Shown here in pieces: positions 41,322 to 52,385 of a DNA stretch of 64,000 nucleotides. Both the position numbers and the translations under genes were made by a program. Each line of letters starts with the position of its first letter. The first letter of the stretch is position 1. The notes under the pieces are model-generated. The model ran no database searches and was not told the origin of the DNA. It saw only the letters and a list, made by a program, of their open reading frames with translations. The stretch comes from Heterohyrax brucei (lineage: Eukaryota > Chordata > Mammalia > Hyracoidea > Procaviidae), in NCBI GenBank assembly GCA_028571685.1, contig CM053140.1, forward strand, positions 55,434,201 to 55,498,200, in the 5' to 3' direction.

Positions 41322-42164
41322 GTCATCATTAGTTACTGTGGAGCTGTTTCCGACTCCCGGCTGCCCTAGGGACAACAGACGAAGTGCTGCCCAGCTCTGT
41401 GCCGCCTGGCAGTCTCTGTGTGAGCCCACTGTTGCAGCCTCGATGTCAATCTGTCTCTTTGAGACAGATTGAGGGTCTTCCACTTTTTCAGCGACCTCTA
41501 CTTTACCAAGCATGATGTCCTTTTCCAAGGACTGGTCTCTTCTAACATATCCAAAGTATGTGAGTTAAAGTCTGACCACCCACGATTCTAAGGAACATTC
41601 TGGCTGTACTTCTTCAAGGGTAGGTTTGTTTGTTCTTATGGCGGTCCGTGGTAAATTCAATATTCTTGGCAACATTATAATTGAAAGACATCACTTCTCT
41701 TGTCTTCCTCACTCATTGTCCCACTTCACATCCATATGAGGTGATTGAAAATACCAAGGCTTGGGTCAGGCACACCACAGTACTCAAAATAAAATCCTTG
41801 TAACGCTTTAAAGAGGGACACTGCAGCAAATTTGGCCAGTGCATTGTGTTGTTTGATTTCTTGACTAGCTGCTTCCGTGGACGTTGATTGTGGATCCAAG
41901 TAAAATGAAATCTTTCACAACTTCAATCTTTTCTCCATTTGTCATGATGTTGCTTATTGGTCCAGCTGTGAAGATTTTGGTTTTCTTTATGTTCATGTAG
42001 AGTCCATATTAAAGGCTGTGGTATTTGATCGTCACTAGTAAGTGTTTCAAGTCCTCTCACTCTCTGTAAGTAAGGTTGTATCATCAGGCTGTTAGTGAGT
42101 TTCCCCCAATCCTGATGTCACGGTCTTCTTATTGTAGCCCAGCTTCTCAGACTATTTGCTCATA

Positions 42165-42287
42165 GCAACCCAATTAGACAGAGTAGAACTGCTCCACAGA
42201 GTTTTCAAGGAGCACCTAGTAGATTCAAACTGCTGACCTTTGGTGAACGGATGTAGTACTTCATCACTACGTCACCAAGGTTCCCAC
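42165..42287 (-). repeat. AfroSINE nested in RTE, antisense
   Basis: 'gacagagtagaactgctccacagagttttcaaggagcacc' to 'cttcatcactacgtcaccaaggttcc'. RTE sequence is interrupted between 'gactatttgctcat' and 'cagactgaacaagtgc'. Confidence 0.88.
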
Positions 42288-43058
42288 AGACTGAACAAGT
42301 GCAGCGAAAGGATGCCATCCTGAGCACACCTGTTCTGATTTTAAACCATGCAGTATCTCCTTTTTCTGTTCTGTTCTGTTTGAATGACTACTTCTTGGTT
42401 TATATACAGATTTCACATGACCACAATTAAGTGCTCTGAGTTTCCTCTTCTCTGTGACTTTATCCATATCTGTTGTGATCTACACAGTCAAATGCCTTTG
42501 CGTAGTCAACAAAACACAGAAAAACATCTTTCTAGTATTCTTTGCTTTCGGCCCAAATCCGTCTGACATCTGTGATGATATACCTCTTTACACAGCCTCT
42601 TCTGAATCCACCTGGAATTTCTGTATGTTTCCTGTCCATGTACTGCTGCAACTGGTTTTTAATGATCTTCAGTACAATTTTGCTTGTGTGTAGTTTCAGT
42701 GGTATTGTTCAGTAATTTTCACAATCTGTTGGATCATCTTTCTCTGGAATGAGATCGTATATGGATGACTTCTAGTCAGTTGCCCAGGTAGATATTTTCC
42801 AAATTTCTTGACATAGACAAGTGAGCATATCCAACAGTGCATCTCTTTGTTGAAACATCTCAGCTGATGTTCGTGGAGCCTTGTTTCTCACCAGTGCTGC
42901 AGTGGAGCTTGGACTTCGTCTTTTAATACCACTGGTTCTTAATCACATGCTACCTCCCAAAGTGGTTGAAGGACAACCAGTCTTTTTGGTACAATCACTC
43001 TGTGTATTTCTTTCATCTTCCTTTGGTGCTTCCCGTGTCACTCAGTGTTTTGCCCATA

Positions 43059-43217
43059 AAATCAAACCAATTGCTGTCGAGTCTAGTCAGACTCATAGTG
43101 ACCCCGTAGGGCAGAGGAGAACTGCCCTATAGGGTTTTCAAGGAGTGCTGGAAGATTCAACCGCTGACCTTTTGGTTAGCAGCCTTAGCTCTTAACCACT
43201 TTACTGCCAAGCCTTCC
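43059..43217 (-). repeat. AfroSINE nested in RTE, antisense, with clear duplication
   Basis: 'ttgctgtcgagtctagtcagactcatagtgacccc' to 'cttaaccactttactgccaagcc'. Flanked by TTTTGCCCATA (43048-43058) and TTTTGCCCCTA (43218-43228), one mismatch. Confidence 0.93.
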
Positions 43218-43583
43218 TTTTGCCCCTAGAATCCATCAGTATTGCAGCATGAGGCTTGAGTTTCTTCTTCACTTCTTCAGCTTAAGAAACACTGACCATG
43301 TTCTTCCCTTTTGATTTTTCTAGCTCCAGGTCTTTGCATATGTCACTATAATGCTTTGCTTTGTCTTCTTGAGCTGCCTTTTGAAATCTTCTGTTCAGCT
43401 CTTTTACTTCATCATTTCTTCCTTTTCATTTAGCTGCTTGACATTCAAAAGCAACTTTCAGATTCTCCTCTGATATTTATTTTGGTCTTTTCTTTCATTT
43501 TGTCTTTTAAATAAACTTTTCCTTTCTTCGTGAATTATATCCTTGATGTTATCCTACAACTCATCTAGTCTTCTGTCATTGAG

Positions 43584-45805
43584 GTGATTTCTAAATTCAG
43601 CTCAGGAAGACAAAGTAAGGTATTTATAGGAAACCAAAAAAGAAGAACATACTTGGCATTTCTCAAGCTGAAAGAGTTGAAGAAAAAAGTCAAGCCTCTA
43701 GTTGCAATAGTGACGGATCCTATGGGCAAAATATGGAATGACACAGGAAGCATCAAAAAAACTATGGAAGGGATACACAGAGTCATGGTTGGTGCTCAAC
43801 CATTTCAGGAGGTGTCCAAGTTGTACTGTAGGCGTTAGGGAAAAACAGTCTCAAGTAACTGACAATACTAAATTGAAATGTTTCCATAAACTGATTCAAT
43901 ATGGGATGCGCTCACTCACCTATGCCAAGAAATATGAAAGACACTTATTTGGCTGACTGACAGGAGGAGATCCAAATATACACCTATTTCAAAGAAGGGT
44001 GAATCAATAGAATATGGAAATCATTGAACAATATCAATAATCTCACATGCCAATAAAGTGTTGCTAAAGATAATTCCAAAACTGTTTTAGTCAGCTAGTG
44101 CTGCTCTAACAGGAATACCACCGAGTGGATGGCTTTAACCAAGACAGTTTATTCTTACACAGTCCAGCAGGCTGCGAGTCCAAATTCAGGATGTTTGCTC
44201 CAGGGGAAGGTTTTCACTCTATTGGCTCTGGAGGAAAATCCTTGTGTTGTTATCAGTCTTTGGTCAGGGAGCATCTTGGTGCAGGAACCTCAGGTCTGAA
44301 GGATGCACCCTTCTCCCAGTGCTGCTTTCTTAATGGTGTGAGCTTCCCAATTCTCTGCTTGCTTCCCTTTCCTTTTATCTCTTATAGGATGAAAGGGTAA
44401 AGGGTGGTGCAAGCCATACTCCGGGAAAACTTCCTTTACAATGGAGCAGGGAGGTGATATTATGAAGGGATTTACAGTCCCACCCTACATACAGCATAGG
44501 AAAGTCACCAAATGGAGAACAATCCTAAAATATTGGGAATCATGGCCCAGCCACATGGCTACATACATTTTGGGGGTACACAGTTCAATCCATGACACAG
44601 TTGTTGTGGTACATCAATAGAGAACTTCCAGAGATTCAAGCTTGATTCAGAAGTAGATGTTGAAGGAGGGATATCATTGCTGATGTCAGATGGATCTTGA
44701 CTAGAAACAGAGAAACCAAGAAAGACATTTACTTGTGTTTTATTGACTATGTAAAGGCATTTGACTGTGTGGATCATAACAAATTATGGGTAACGTTGTC
44801 AAGAATGAGAATTGCAGAACACTTATTTGTGCCCATGTGAAGCCTGTCCATAGACCAAGAGGCAGTTGTTTGAATAGAAGGGGTCCTGCATGATTTTGAG
44901 TCAGAAAAGATATATGTTAGTGTGGTATCCTTTCACCATACTTACTCAATTTGTATGCTGAGAGAATAATCCAAGAAGCCTGACTAGATCAAGAACTCAG
45001 TATTAGGGCTGGAGGAAGATTCATTAACAACCTGTGATGTGCAGATGACGCAACCTTGCTTAGTGAAAGTGAACAGGACTTGAAGCACTTGCTGATAAAG
45101 ACCAAAGATCACAGCATTCAGTATGAACTGCATCTCAACATAAGGAAAACAAAAATCTTTACAACTGAAACGATAAGCAGCAACATGGCAAATGGAGAAA
45201 GAGATTGAGGTTGTCAAGAATTTCATTTTCTTTGGTTCCACAATCAACGTCCATGGAAGAAGCAGTTAAGAGTTCCAACAACACATTACATTGGGTACAT
45301 CTGCTGCAAAAGACTTTTCAGGTGTTAAAAAGCAGAGCTGTCACTTTGAGGACTAAGATATGCCTGGCCCAAGCTGTGCTATTTTCAACCACCTTGTATG
45401 CACATGAAAGTTGGACAACAAATAAGGAAGACTGAGGAAGAATTGATGCTTTTGAATTATGGTGTTGGAGAATACTGAATTTACTGTAAACTTCCAGAAG
45501 AACAAACAGATCTGTCTTGGAAGAATTACAGCCAGAATGTTCTGCAGAAGCAAGAACGGTGAGATTTCATCTCTCATAGTTTGCATATGTTAATAGGAGG
45601 GACCAGCCACTATAGAAATACATCATGCTTGGTAAAGCAGAGAGTCAGTGAAAAAAAGAAGGCCTTCAATGAGACGGATTGAGACAGTGGCTACAATGAT
45701 GGGTTCAAACAGAGTAACAATGGCAAGGATGGCAAAGGACTGGGCAGTGTTTCATTCTGTTGTACTCAGTGTCACCGTGAGCCAGAGCCATCTCAGCAGT
45801 GCCTG
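43584..45805 (+). mobile_element. RTE (BovB-like) LINE, sense copy
   Basis: Begins inside the RT-region start (KRRTYLAFLKLKELKKKVKPLVAIV...GSIKKTMEGIHRV) and runs to the 3' end ('gggcagtgtttcattctg...gtcaccgtgagcc'). Near 45043 the RT active-site region reads CADDATLLSES in place of YADDTTLLAES. Many stops; inactive. A MaLR LTR is inserted at 44083-44597. Confidence 0.88.
44083..44597 (-). mobile_element. MaLR-type solo LTR, antisense, inside RTE
   Basis: Left: 'tgttttagtcagctagtgctgctctaacagg' and 'gtggatggctttaaccaag'. Right: 'ttttgggggtacacagttcaatccatgaca', the reverse complement of a MaLR LTR start. The RTE reading resumes at once ('cagttgttgtggtacatcaa'). No internal retroviral sequence. 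Confidence 0.78.
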
Positions 45806-46129
45806 ACAACAGTGCATATGTGTTCACCCACCCATCTGCTGCAGACATTTGGGTTATTTCCACATTTTGGCTATTATGGTGCAATGAACAAGAGTGTACA
45901 AGTATGTTTGTGTCCCTCCTTACAAGTCTTTTGGGCCATCTACCAGAATTGGAATTGCTGGTCATGTGGTAATTCTGTGTTTAAATGATTGAGGAACTGT
46001 AGACTGTCTTCCTCAGTGGCTGCCCCATTCTACATTACCACCAGCAGTAGATGAGAGTTCTAATTCTCTAAATCCTTGCCAACACTTCTTACTTTCCTTT
46101 CTTTAAAAATGATAATAATAATAGCCATC
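45806..46129 (-). repeat. L1 fragment, antisense, middle part
   Basis: 'gacatttgggttatttccacattttggctatta', 'attgctggtcatgtggtaattc', 'accagcagtagatgagagttc' and 'aataatagccatct'. Confidence 0.75.
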
Positions 46130-46628
46130 TCTTAGTTATGTAGTGTTTTTATAATAGAAATACCACAGTTGGTTAACTCTAAATGATAGAAATTTATTGT
46201 CTCACACTTCAGAAGGTTTGAACTCAGAATTCAGGGTGTCAGCTCTAGGAGTGGGTCCTTGTAGTCGCTTCTGGTAGCTACGGGCAATCCTTGGCGTCCC
46301 TGGGCCTGTAGCTGCAGATGTCTCTGTCGTCTAGCTCCCTCTTCGCCCCTGTGTGTCTCTGTCTATTCTGCTCTTTTTACTCAGAAGTAATTAGGTCAAG
46401 GACCCACTGCTCACAGACATTTGCAGAGCTGGGCAGTGTTTTATTCTGTTGTGTACAGTGTCACCATCAGTCAGGTTGACTCCATGGCAGTTAACAAAAT
46501 CAATGACTCTAGTGTGACTTAATCAGCCTGACAAAGAAAGCTCTAGCATTTCCGAACAGAATTACATCCACAGGTATAGGGGCTAGGGCTGCAATACAGA
46601 TTTGGGGGAAACAATTCAATCTGTAATA
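46130..46628 (-). mobile_element. MaLR-type solo LTR, antisense, inside L1
   Basis: 'ataatagaaataccacagttgg', 'gatagaaatttattgtctcacac', then near the end 'gggggaaacaattcaatctg'. Perfect 5-bp duplicates CCATC flank it (46125-46129 and 46629-46633), the size expected for this LTR class. It is itself interrupted by an RTE tail at about 46428-46497. Confidence 0.8.
46428..46497 (+). repeat. RTE 3'-tail fragment nested in the LTR
   Basis: 'gggcagtgttttattctgttgtgtacagtg', 'tcaccatcagtcaggttgactcc', 'atggcagttaacaa', matching the sense RTE 3' end at 45750-45800. Confidence 0.8.
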
Positions 46629-46745
46629 CCATCCTAGATGATGTGAAGTGCTCTCTCCTGTGGTTCCGTGTGCTAACATTGTGATTGTGTTATGCCAGTT
46701 CCCTCATCGCATTTCTCCTTAGAGAGGTGTTCCTTTGATTAGCCT
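46629..46745 (-). repeat. L1 fragment, antisense, last part
   Basis: 'ccatcctagatgatgtgaagtg' continues the L1 broken at 46129. Confidence 0.6.
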
Positions 46746-47569
46746 CATGCTATGGATAGAAACAGGATCCGAATCAACCCATCAGTAACCACCTCAGGCA
46801 TCTGGGGCACTGTGAGGACCAGAACGGACACATGGATGCAGAACAGCTCAGAGCCAGGTTTTCCCCAGGAGGCCCTGAGGCCGTTTGGGCCAGCCATGGT
46901 CTTTTTGTCTCAATGACTCTGGACAAATCTGTTCATCCTGAGTCCTTCTAATTCTAGGTGCTGCTGTTTGGGCCTGACTGGAGCCAAAGCCAGATCCTGC
47001 AGGTCCTGGACCAAAGGGAGGCACCCTGGGAACTGCAGCAACAGTAGCCGAGCCAAAGAGTTTCTCACCAAAAGCAGATGGCGTGTCGGGAGCATGTGTT
47101 TCCTGTCAGGCCTCAGCATTGGGCAGCCTCTCATGACACTGGCTGTGGCCAGCAGCCCGAGGCAGGACCCTCTGCTGTGTCAGCCAAGGAAGGTGCTGAG
47201 TCCTGAGAAGCCCTTGACCCTATAAGTTTGGAAGGGGAGAGGATGTCTGAGAAAGGAAGGAGCCAATCAAAGCCTGGGCACTGACAGGGACTCGCCCAGC
47301 TGACTAGGAATTTCTGAATCTGAGGTGGCCTCCCTTCTCAGACTGGAGGCTTCTAATGGCAAAGCTCTGCCTCTTCCTTCATATCAGGAGCTTCCGTGTG
47401 TAGAACTGCGCTGTTCCCTTCTGGCTGAAACTTCTAAGGGCAGGACTGTCTCTTTCCTTAGACTATGGGCACCAGAAGGCAAGAGTGTGTGTTCTAAGAA
47501 GTCAGTGTCAGCACAAGGCAAGCAGATTTGAAGAGTGGGATTAATACAGCTGAATGGAACATGATTATA

Positions 47570-47640
47570 CTGAAGGGGAAACTGAGGCCCAGAGAGGGGC
47601 AGAGGCCTGCTGAGCTCATCCAGTAGGAAGTAACCAACTG
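47570..47640 (-). repeat. MIR fragment, antisense
   Basis: 'gaaggggaaactgaggcccagagagggg'. Confidence 0.75.
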
Positions 47641-47944
47641 AAACAGCATTCCATGGCTCCTAACTCCCAGCCAGGAGGATTTGGGGTGACAGGGTGAGGT
47701 GTGGCCTTAGGAATGCAGCTCCCAGGTCCAGGAGGAGGGGGCAGCCCTGCAGAGACTCAGGCTCAGCTCTAGGCTGCCAACTCCACCCTTGGAAGCACAG
47801 CCCGTTGTTCTGTCCTGGCTCTTTGGGTCCTTGGCCAGGTTCCTGGGCGATTGCCTCATCCCATCTCATAGAGGCTGACAGATGTGCACAGCTGGGGGAG
47901 AGTCCTCTGGATGAAGCCCAGCTCAGCACAGGCCTGTGCCATGG

Positions 47945-48065
47945 GAGGAGAGATCTGGGTTCTGGGCCTAGCTGTGCGCTGCCTCACTGTATGGCTCTGG
48001 GCAATACCCTAACTAATGCCCTGACCCCTCTGGGCCTCAGTTTCCTTCTCTGTCAGACAGAGGAG
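47945..48065 (+). repeat. MIR
   Basis: 'atctgggttctgggcctagctgtg' and 'ctgggcctcagtttccttctctgtcag'. Confidence 0.8.
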
Positions 48066-48734
48066 GCTCTTCAGTCTTTCATCAGATCTTGGCTGAGCAC
48101 CTGTGATGTACCAAGCACTGTGCTGAGCCCTAACGCCATGGTCCCAGCCTACCAGGAGTTTATGCTGCATAGGGAACTGACATTAGCAATTTGTAGCTGG
48201 TTTATTGAGCTCTCTGGACACAGGAATTGAAAGAAGGAATGGTTTCACTTTTCTGCAATCACCTGCCCCAGTGGTACAGTGGCAGGACCCAGAGTGCATA
48301 GTCACATTCTGTTACTAGGTTGCCATTGGTTTGAAATCCTAATCTCAGAGGTAATGCAAAACTTTCCCTTCTCTTGACCCCAGACCGTGGCTTGAGGGAC
48401 TTGAAGCAGTGCGTGCGCGTGTGTGCGCTGCACATGCTAGGCGTGGGGGTTTTGTTCTTCCTTGCTCTCCTGACTCCTACGTCTTTGGGGTATATACCCT
48501 GGCTCTGGAATACCTCTCACCTCCACTTTTTAATAACAGCTTTATTGAAATATAATTCACATCTCATATAACTTACCAATTGACAATATGCCGCAGTTCA
48601 GTGGCTTTAGGGTATTCGCAGAGCTGTGCAGCCAGTACCACAGTCAGTTTTAGGACACTTGTCACTCCACCTAAAACCCAGTGCCCATTTGCCACTCACT
48701 GCCCTTCTCCCACCTCCACCCTGTTGTTCCTGTT

Positions 48735-48932
48735 TGTCTCCACAGAGTCACTTCTGACTTTGGGCACCCACCTGCCCATGTGTTACAGAGTAGAACCTCC
48801 CCGTAGGGTTTTCTTGGCTGTAATCCTAATGAGAGCAGATCACCAGGCCTTTCTTCCACAATACTTCTAGGTAGATTCAAACCGCCAACCAGCGACAGTT
48901 GAGTACAAAATCATTTGTGCCACCCAGGGGTC
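48735..48932 (-). repeat. AfroSINE, long form, antisense, in L1
   Basis: 'gttacagagtagaacctccccgtagggttttcttggctgtaatcc', 'gcagatcaccaggcctttcttcc' and 'gtgccacccaggggtcc'. Confidence 0.9.
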
Positions 48933-48979
48933 CACCTACTTTCTCTCTGTGCCGGTCTCCCTGCATGGACCAAATTCCA

Positions 48980-49132
48980 GCCCTTTGCCTTTGAGTCGAT
49001 TCCAACTCATAGCGATCCTACAGGACAGAGTAGAACTGCCCCACAGGGTTTCCAAGGAGCGGTTGGTGGTTTTGAACTGCTAACCTTTTGATTAGTGGCT
49101 GAGCTCCTAACCACTGGCCACCAGGGCTTCCC
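48980..49132 (-). repeat. AfroSINE, short form, antisense, in L1
   Basis: 'tttgagtcgattccaactcatagcgatcctacagg', 'agaactgccccacagggtttccaagg' and 'ctaaccactggccaccagggcttcc'. One of the least diverged copies here. Confidence 0.95.
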
Positions 49133-49260
49133 TGTAGAACATTTCTCATCAGTGGAATCACAGAACATTTCGCCTTTGTGATCAGCCTCTTTCAGTGAGC
49201 ATCCTGTTTGCGAGGATCATGCCTGCTGTAGCAGGTATCAGTACACCTTCTCCTTTGTGA

Positions 49261-50294
49261 GGTCTAGCTTCTCTGGTGTGGGGCTGAGGGTCTAGAGGCT
49301 CAGCAGACAATATATCTCCTTTCTTACTGCCTGTGGCTGTGTTTTCCTCTCTGGGTTACTCCTGCCGCCTGCCAGTGCCCTCGGCGTGGCGGGTGTCCCA
49401 ATGCTGGCTCTCTGCTGAGTGTGTGTATACTTTTTAGGGGCCCGGTGGCATCCTTGTTGTGGGTGATGTGGCTTCTCTGTAACCTCTTCCACCTCCCCAC
49501 CAGCTCTTGACCACAGCACTCTGCCTGCATTGTTCCTGTTGCTGGGTGGGGCCCTTGGATGGCGGATGTCTTCTTGGGTGGGCACCAGAAATTGGGTAGA
49601 TCGCAGAAGATACAAAGTAACTCACAGCAATGGCAGGCCTCTCCCACCTGCCATCTCTCTTCGTTTCTCTCCTCCACTCCCAGGAGCCCAAGTCCCCAGG
49701 AGGGAGATACCAGCCCGGGCACCTAGCAGAGATCCTCTCACTCCCATCATATAACAAGGAGTCTCTGGGGAAAAGTGGGGATAAAATCTGTCTTCCAAAT
49801 GAAACAAAAGAGGGACTCCTCACTGCCTCATTCTTCTGGAACCAGAGGGGTGGTCCTCATGACAGTAGGACCAGCGGGCCCTAGAGGGAGTATCTGGTCC
49901 CAGTTGGGGCTTCTCTTCAGAATGTGAGGTGCTCGTCATTCTTCACCTCCACCCTGAACCCAGCTGTCAGTTCTGGGGCACTTGGAGAAGATCTTCCCAA
50001 TGTCCAGTGACACACAGCGTGTTGACAAGTGCTACAAGGGGAAGTGCAGAGTGTCCTGACCTTATCTGCCACGGGTGTCCTGAGGAAGTGGCTTTTAAAG
50101 GGGAGTGCAGGACACGAGAACTGCATGTCCCAAGGTCCTGAAGTGGGAAGGAGGTGGCATGTCGGAGACACAAAAGGGAAGTGAAAGTGAGGAGCAGGTG
50201 GCAGGGGATGAGGGTGGGCTGCCACCAGGTCTGCAGTGGCGGCAGCAGCACCAATGCTTGTAGATCGTTCACCCGTTACAGCACGTCTTCTCTG
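49261..50294. other. Intergenic, no recognised feature
   Basis: Unique-looking, moderately GC-rich sequence. Overlapping antisense frames near 49324-49823 have no recognisable domain. Confidence 0.5.
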
Positions 50295-50490
50295 ATATTG
50301 GGTGACCTCAACTTACGACAGGGCTCCATTGCCACCACTCTGCCAAAAGTTGGACTGGTTCTGATGTCAGTCCAGTAGCTCTTTTTTAAGTTTTCATTCT
50401 TACTGCCTTCTATCATCAGTAGTTGTATGCATCTGATCCTTGAACATCTTCAAGTGAGCATCTGAGAAGGGTACATCAGCGGCTCATGTG
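50295..50490 (-). repeat. Unnamed repeat family C, one end
   Basis: 'gacctcaacttacgacagg', 'ggttctgatgtcagtcc' and 'taagttttcattcttactgccttctatcatcag' match 59640-59760. Orientation is arbitrary. Confidence 0.5.
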
Positions 50491-50502
50491 CTGCAACACT
50501 GT

Positions 50503-51995
50503 GTGTAGTTGCTGTGCCGTCAGATGGCACTGAGTCAGTCCCAGCTCGCGGTGATCCATGTACAGCAGAACGAAACACTGAGCTGGGCCACCCTCACAGT
50601 CATGGCTGTGCCTGAGCCCGTCGTTGCAGCCACTGGGTCAGGCCATCTCACTGAGCATCTTCCTTTATTTCAGTGACCCTCTACTTTACCAAGCAGGATG
50701 TTCTCCAGGGACGGATCCCTCTGATGACATGGCCAAAGCATGGGACATGTATCTCCCCGTTGAAACCAAGGTGGGGCCTTCAGGTCCCTGGTTTCAAAGG
50801 GGAAATTGAAATTGACAGGACTAATTCTTTACCTGTTTTATAGAACTGACACTTTTTGTTTGTTTCTTTTCTTTTCTTAAAATTCCTGGCTCCCTTGCAT
50901 CACCTGGCCCAGGAAATCATGTATTAACTTGCATGAGCCACGGAGATAAAATCTGTGGCCTTTTCAGCTTCTTCTTATGAACATCAAAACAGCAGATGGG
51001 CCAAAGGAGCTACCAGAGACCCCTTGACTGGAATTCAGTTTGGATGCGTATCAACCCCTGAGGCCTGCCCTCTGCCAGACGCCTCTCCCTAGACTGAACT
51101 CACTATTCTCCCTGATACCCGTCCCCATGTGGCATGGCCAGTGGATTCTCTTTCGAAAGCCCCAAGCTTGCCAGGAAACTTCAGACAGGCTTTGGGAACA
51201 AAAAGTCTACGTGTGCCCTGTGTTGCTAGCACAAAGAAAATAAACTTTTGACCACTTCACTCAAGTATCTGTCTCTGCAATTGGCCTTTTGGTGGCAGGT
51301 AGTGAGAACTCTGGAGCTTTCCCTGGTAACACCATCCTTGCCTGTAAGCAGCATTCTGGTTGCACTTCTTCCAAGACATGTTTGTTTGTTCTTTGGGCAG
51401 TTCACAGTATACTCAGTGTTCTTCATCAACAGCATAATTCAAAAGCATCAAATCTTCTTCAGTCTTCCTTATTCATTGTCCAGCTTTCACATGCATATGA
51501 GGCAATTGAAAACGCCTTGGCTTGGGTTCTTCAAGGAGACATTTTTGTTTTTTTAACACTTGAAAGAGGTCTTTTACAGCAGATTTGTCCAATGCAATGC
51601 AGTTGGATTTTTCAGCTACTGCTTCCATGGCTGTTGATCATAGATCCAAGCAAAACAAACTCTGTGACTTCAACCTTTTCTCCATTTATCATGTTGCTTT
51701 TTGGTCCAATTGTAAGAATTTTTATTTTCTTTATGTTGAGGTATGATCTGTATTGAAAGGAGTAGTTTTTGATCTTCATCAGAAAGTGCTTCAAGTCTTC
51801 CTCACTTTCAGCAAACAAGGTTGTATCAAGGTTGTTAATGAGTTGTCCTCCAGTCCTGACCTTGCATTTTTCCTCATAAAACCCAGCTTCTCCAATTATT
51901 TGCTCAGGATACAGATTGAATAAGTATGGTAAAAAGACACAACCCTGACACACGTGTTTCTGACTTTAAACCTCGCAGTATGCTCTTGTTCTGCC
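50503..51995 (-). mobile_element. RTE (BovB-like) LINE, antisense, split by an LTR
   Basis: Left part 50503-50756: 'gcagaacgaaacactgagctggg', 'ctctactttaccaagcagg'. Right part about 51341-51995: 'agcattctggttgcacttcttccaag', 'ttcaaccttttctccatttatc'. The minus-strand ORF 51612-51953 is recognisable RT sequence, but the YADD motif is deleted (INNLDTTLFAES). Inactive. Confidence 0.87.
50757..51340 (+). mobile_element. Candidate solo ERV LTR inside RTE
   Basis: The ~580 bp between the two RTE halves begin 'tgaaaccaagg' and end near '...cctggtaaca', i.e. TG...CA. An AATAAA lies at 51239-51244 about 95 bp from the right end, followed by a C/T-rich stretch, fitting an R-U5 layout. The family is not recognised and no internal viral genes are present. 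Confidence 0.5.
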
Positions 51996-52107
51996 TCAGT
52001 CTGGAAACTCGGCTGAGACCTGTCTGCCAGGGGTGACCCTGTGGCATAGTTTTCAGCCACACAGCTACACACAAGCCCTCACAGTACAACAAACTGACAA
52101 ATACCTA
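51996..52107 (-). repeat. Unnamed repeat family B, right-end fragment
   Basis: 'ctcagtctggaaactcggctgagacctgtctgcc', 'ggtgaccctg', 'cacacaagccctcacagtacaaca', matching 35480-35600 and 39650-39780. Confidence 0.6.
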
Positions 52108-52218
52108 GGGATTGTGTGTAGCACATATCAGTAATGATACAATGTTGCATACAACAAACAAAATGAAGACTGCAATAAATGAAATTTGCTGTAACTTGAG
52201 TATGTCTCAAGTTGAGGC
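52108..52218 (-). repeat. Unnamed repeat family C, other end
   Basis: 'gtgtgtagcacatatcag', 'caacaaacaaaatg' and 'gctgtaacttgagtatgt' match 60005-60090. Confidence 0.45.
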
Positions 52219-52239
52219 TACCTGTCATCCCCAAAATGG

Positions 52240-52385
52240 AAATGACTCTGATTATCCCCTTTTATAGATGGAGATTTATGTTTTGCTCAGAGAGATGAGG
52301 TGACTTGCCTGAGGCCACACAGCAGGTTTGCAGGAAAGCTGGAGTTTGAACCTGGGTATGTCTGGCTCTAGAATTAGAGCCTTCA
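52240..52385 (-). repeat. MIR, antisense
   Basis: 'gaggtgacttgcctgaggccacacagcagg' and 'gctggagtttgaacctgggtatgtctggctc'. Confidence 0.88.

Larger units (their letters stand above)
41322..43583 (-). mobile_element. RTE (BovB-like) LINE, antisense copy
   Basis: Read on the minus strand this runs from the start of the reverse transcriptase region to the 3' end. Landmarks in + coordinates: 'gttactgtggagctgtttcc' (3' end), 'ctttaccaagcatgatgtcc', 'gtggatccaagtaaaatgaa', 'cacacagtcaaatgcctttgc' and 'cttgagtttcttcttcacttc'. Many stops and frameshifts; inactive. Two AfroSINEs are inserted. It abuts a sense copy at 43584, forming an inverted pair. Confidence 0.88.
46746..48514. other. Intergenic, mostly unique
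   Basis: MIRs at 47570 (antisense) and 47945 (sense), followed by an L2/MIR-like stretch at 48060-48240. No gene recognised. Confidence 0.6.
48515..49260 (-). repeat. L1 3' UTR, antisense, split by two AfroSINEs
   Basis: 'ttttaataacagctttattgaaatataattcacatc', 'cagagctgtgcagccagtacc', and after the SINEs 'gtggaatcacagaacatttcgcc' and 'cagcctctttcagtgagcatc'. Confidence 0.75.

Noticed and set aside
51612-51953. Reverse transcriptase ORF as a domesticated gene
   Set aside because: 113 codons of an RTE with the catalytic YADD motif deleted, in an element split by an LTR.
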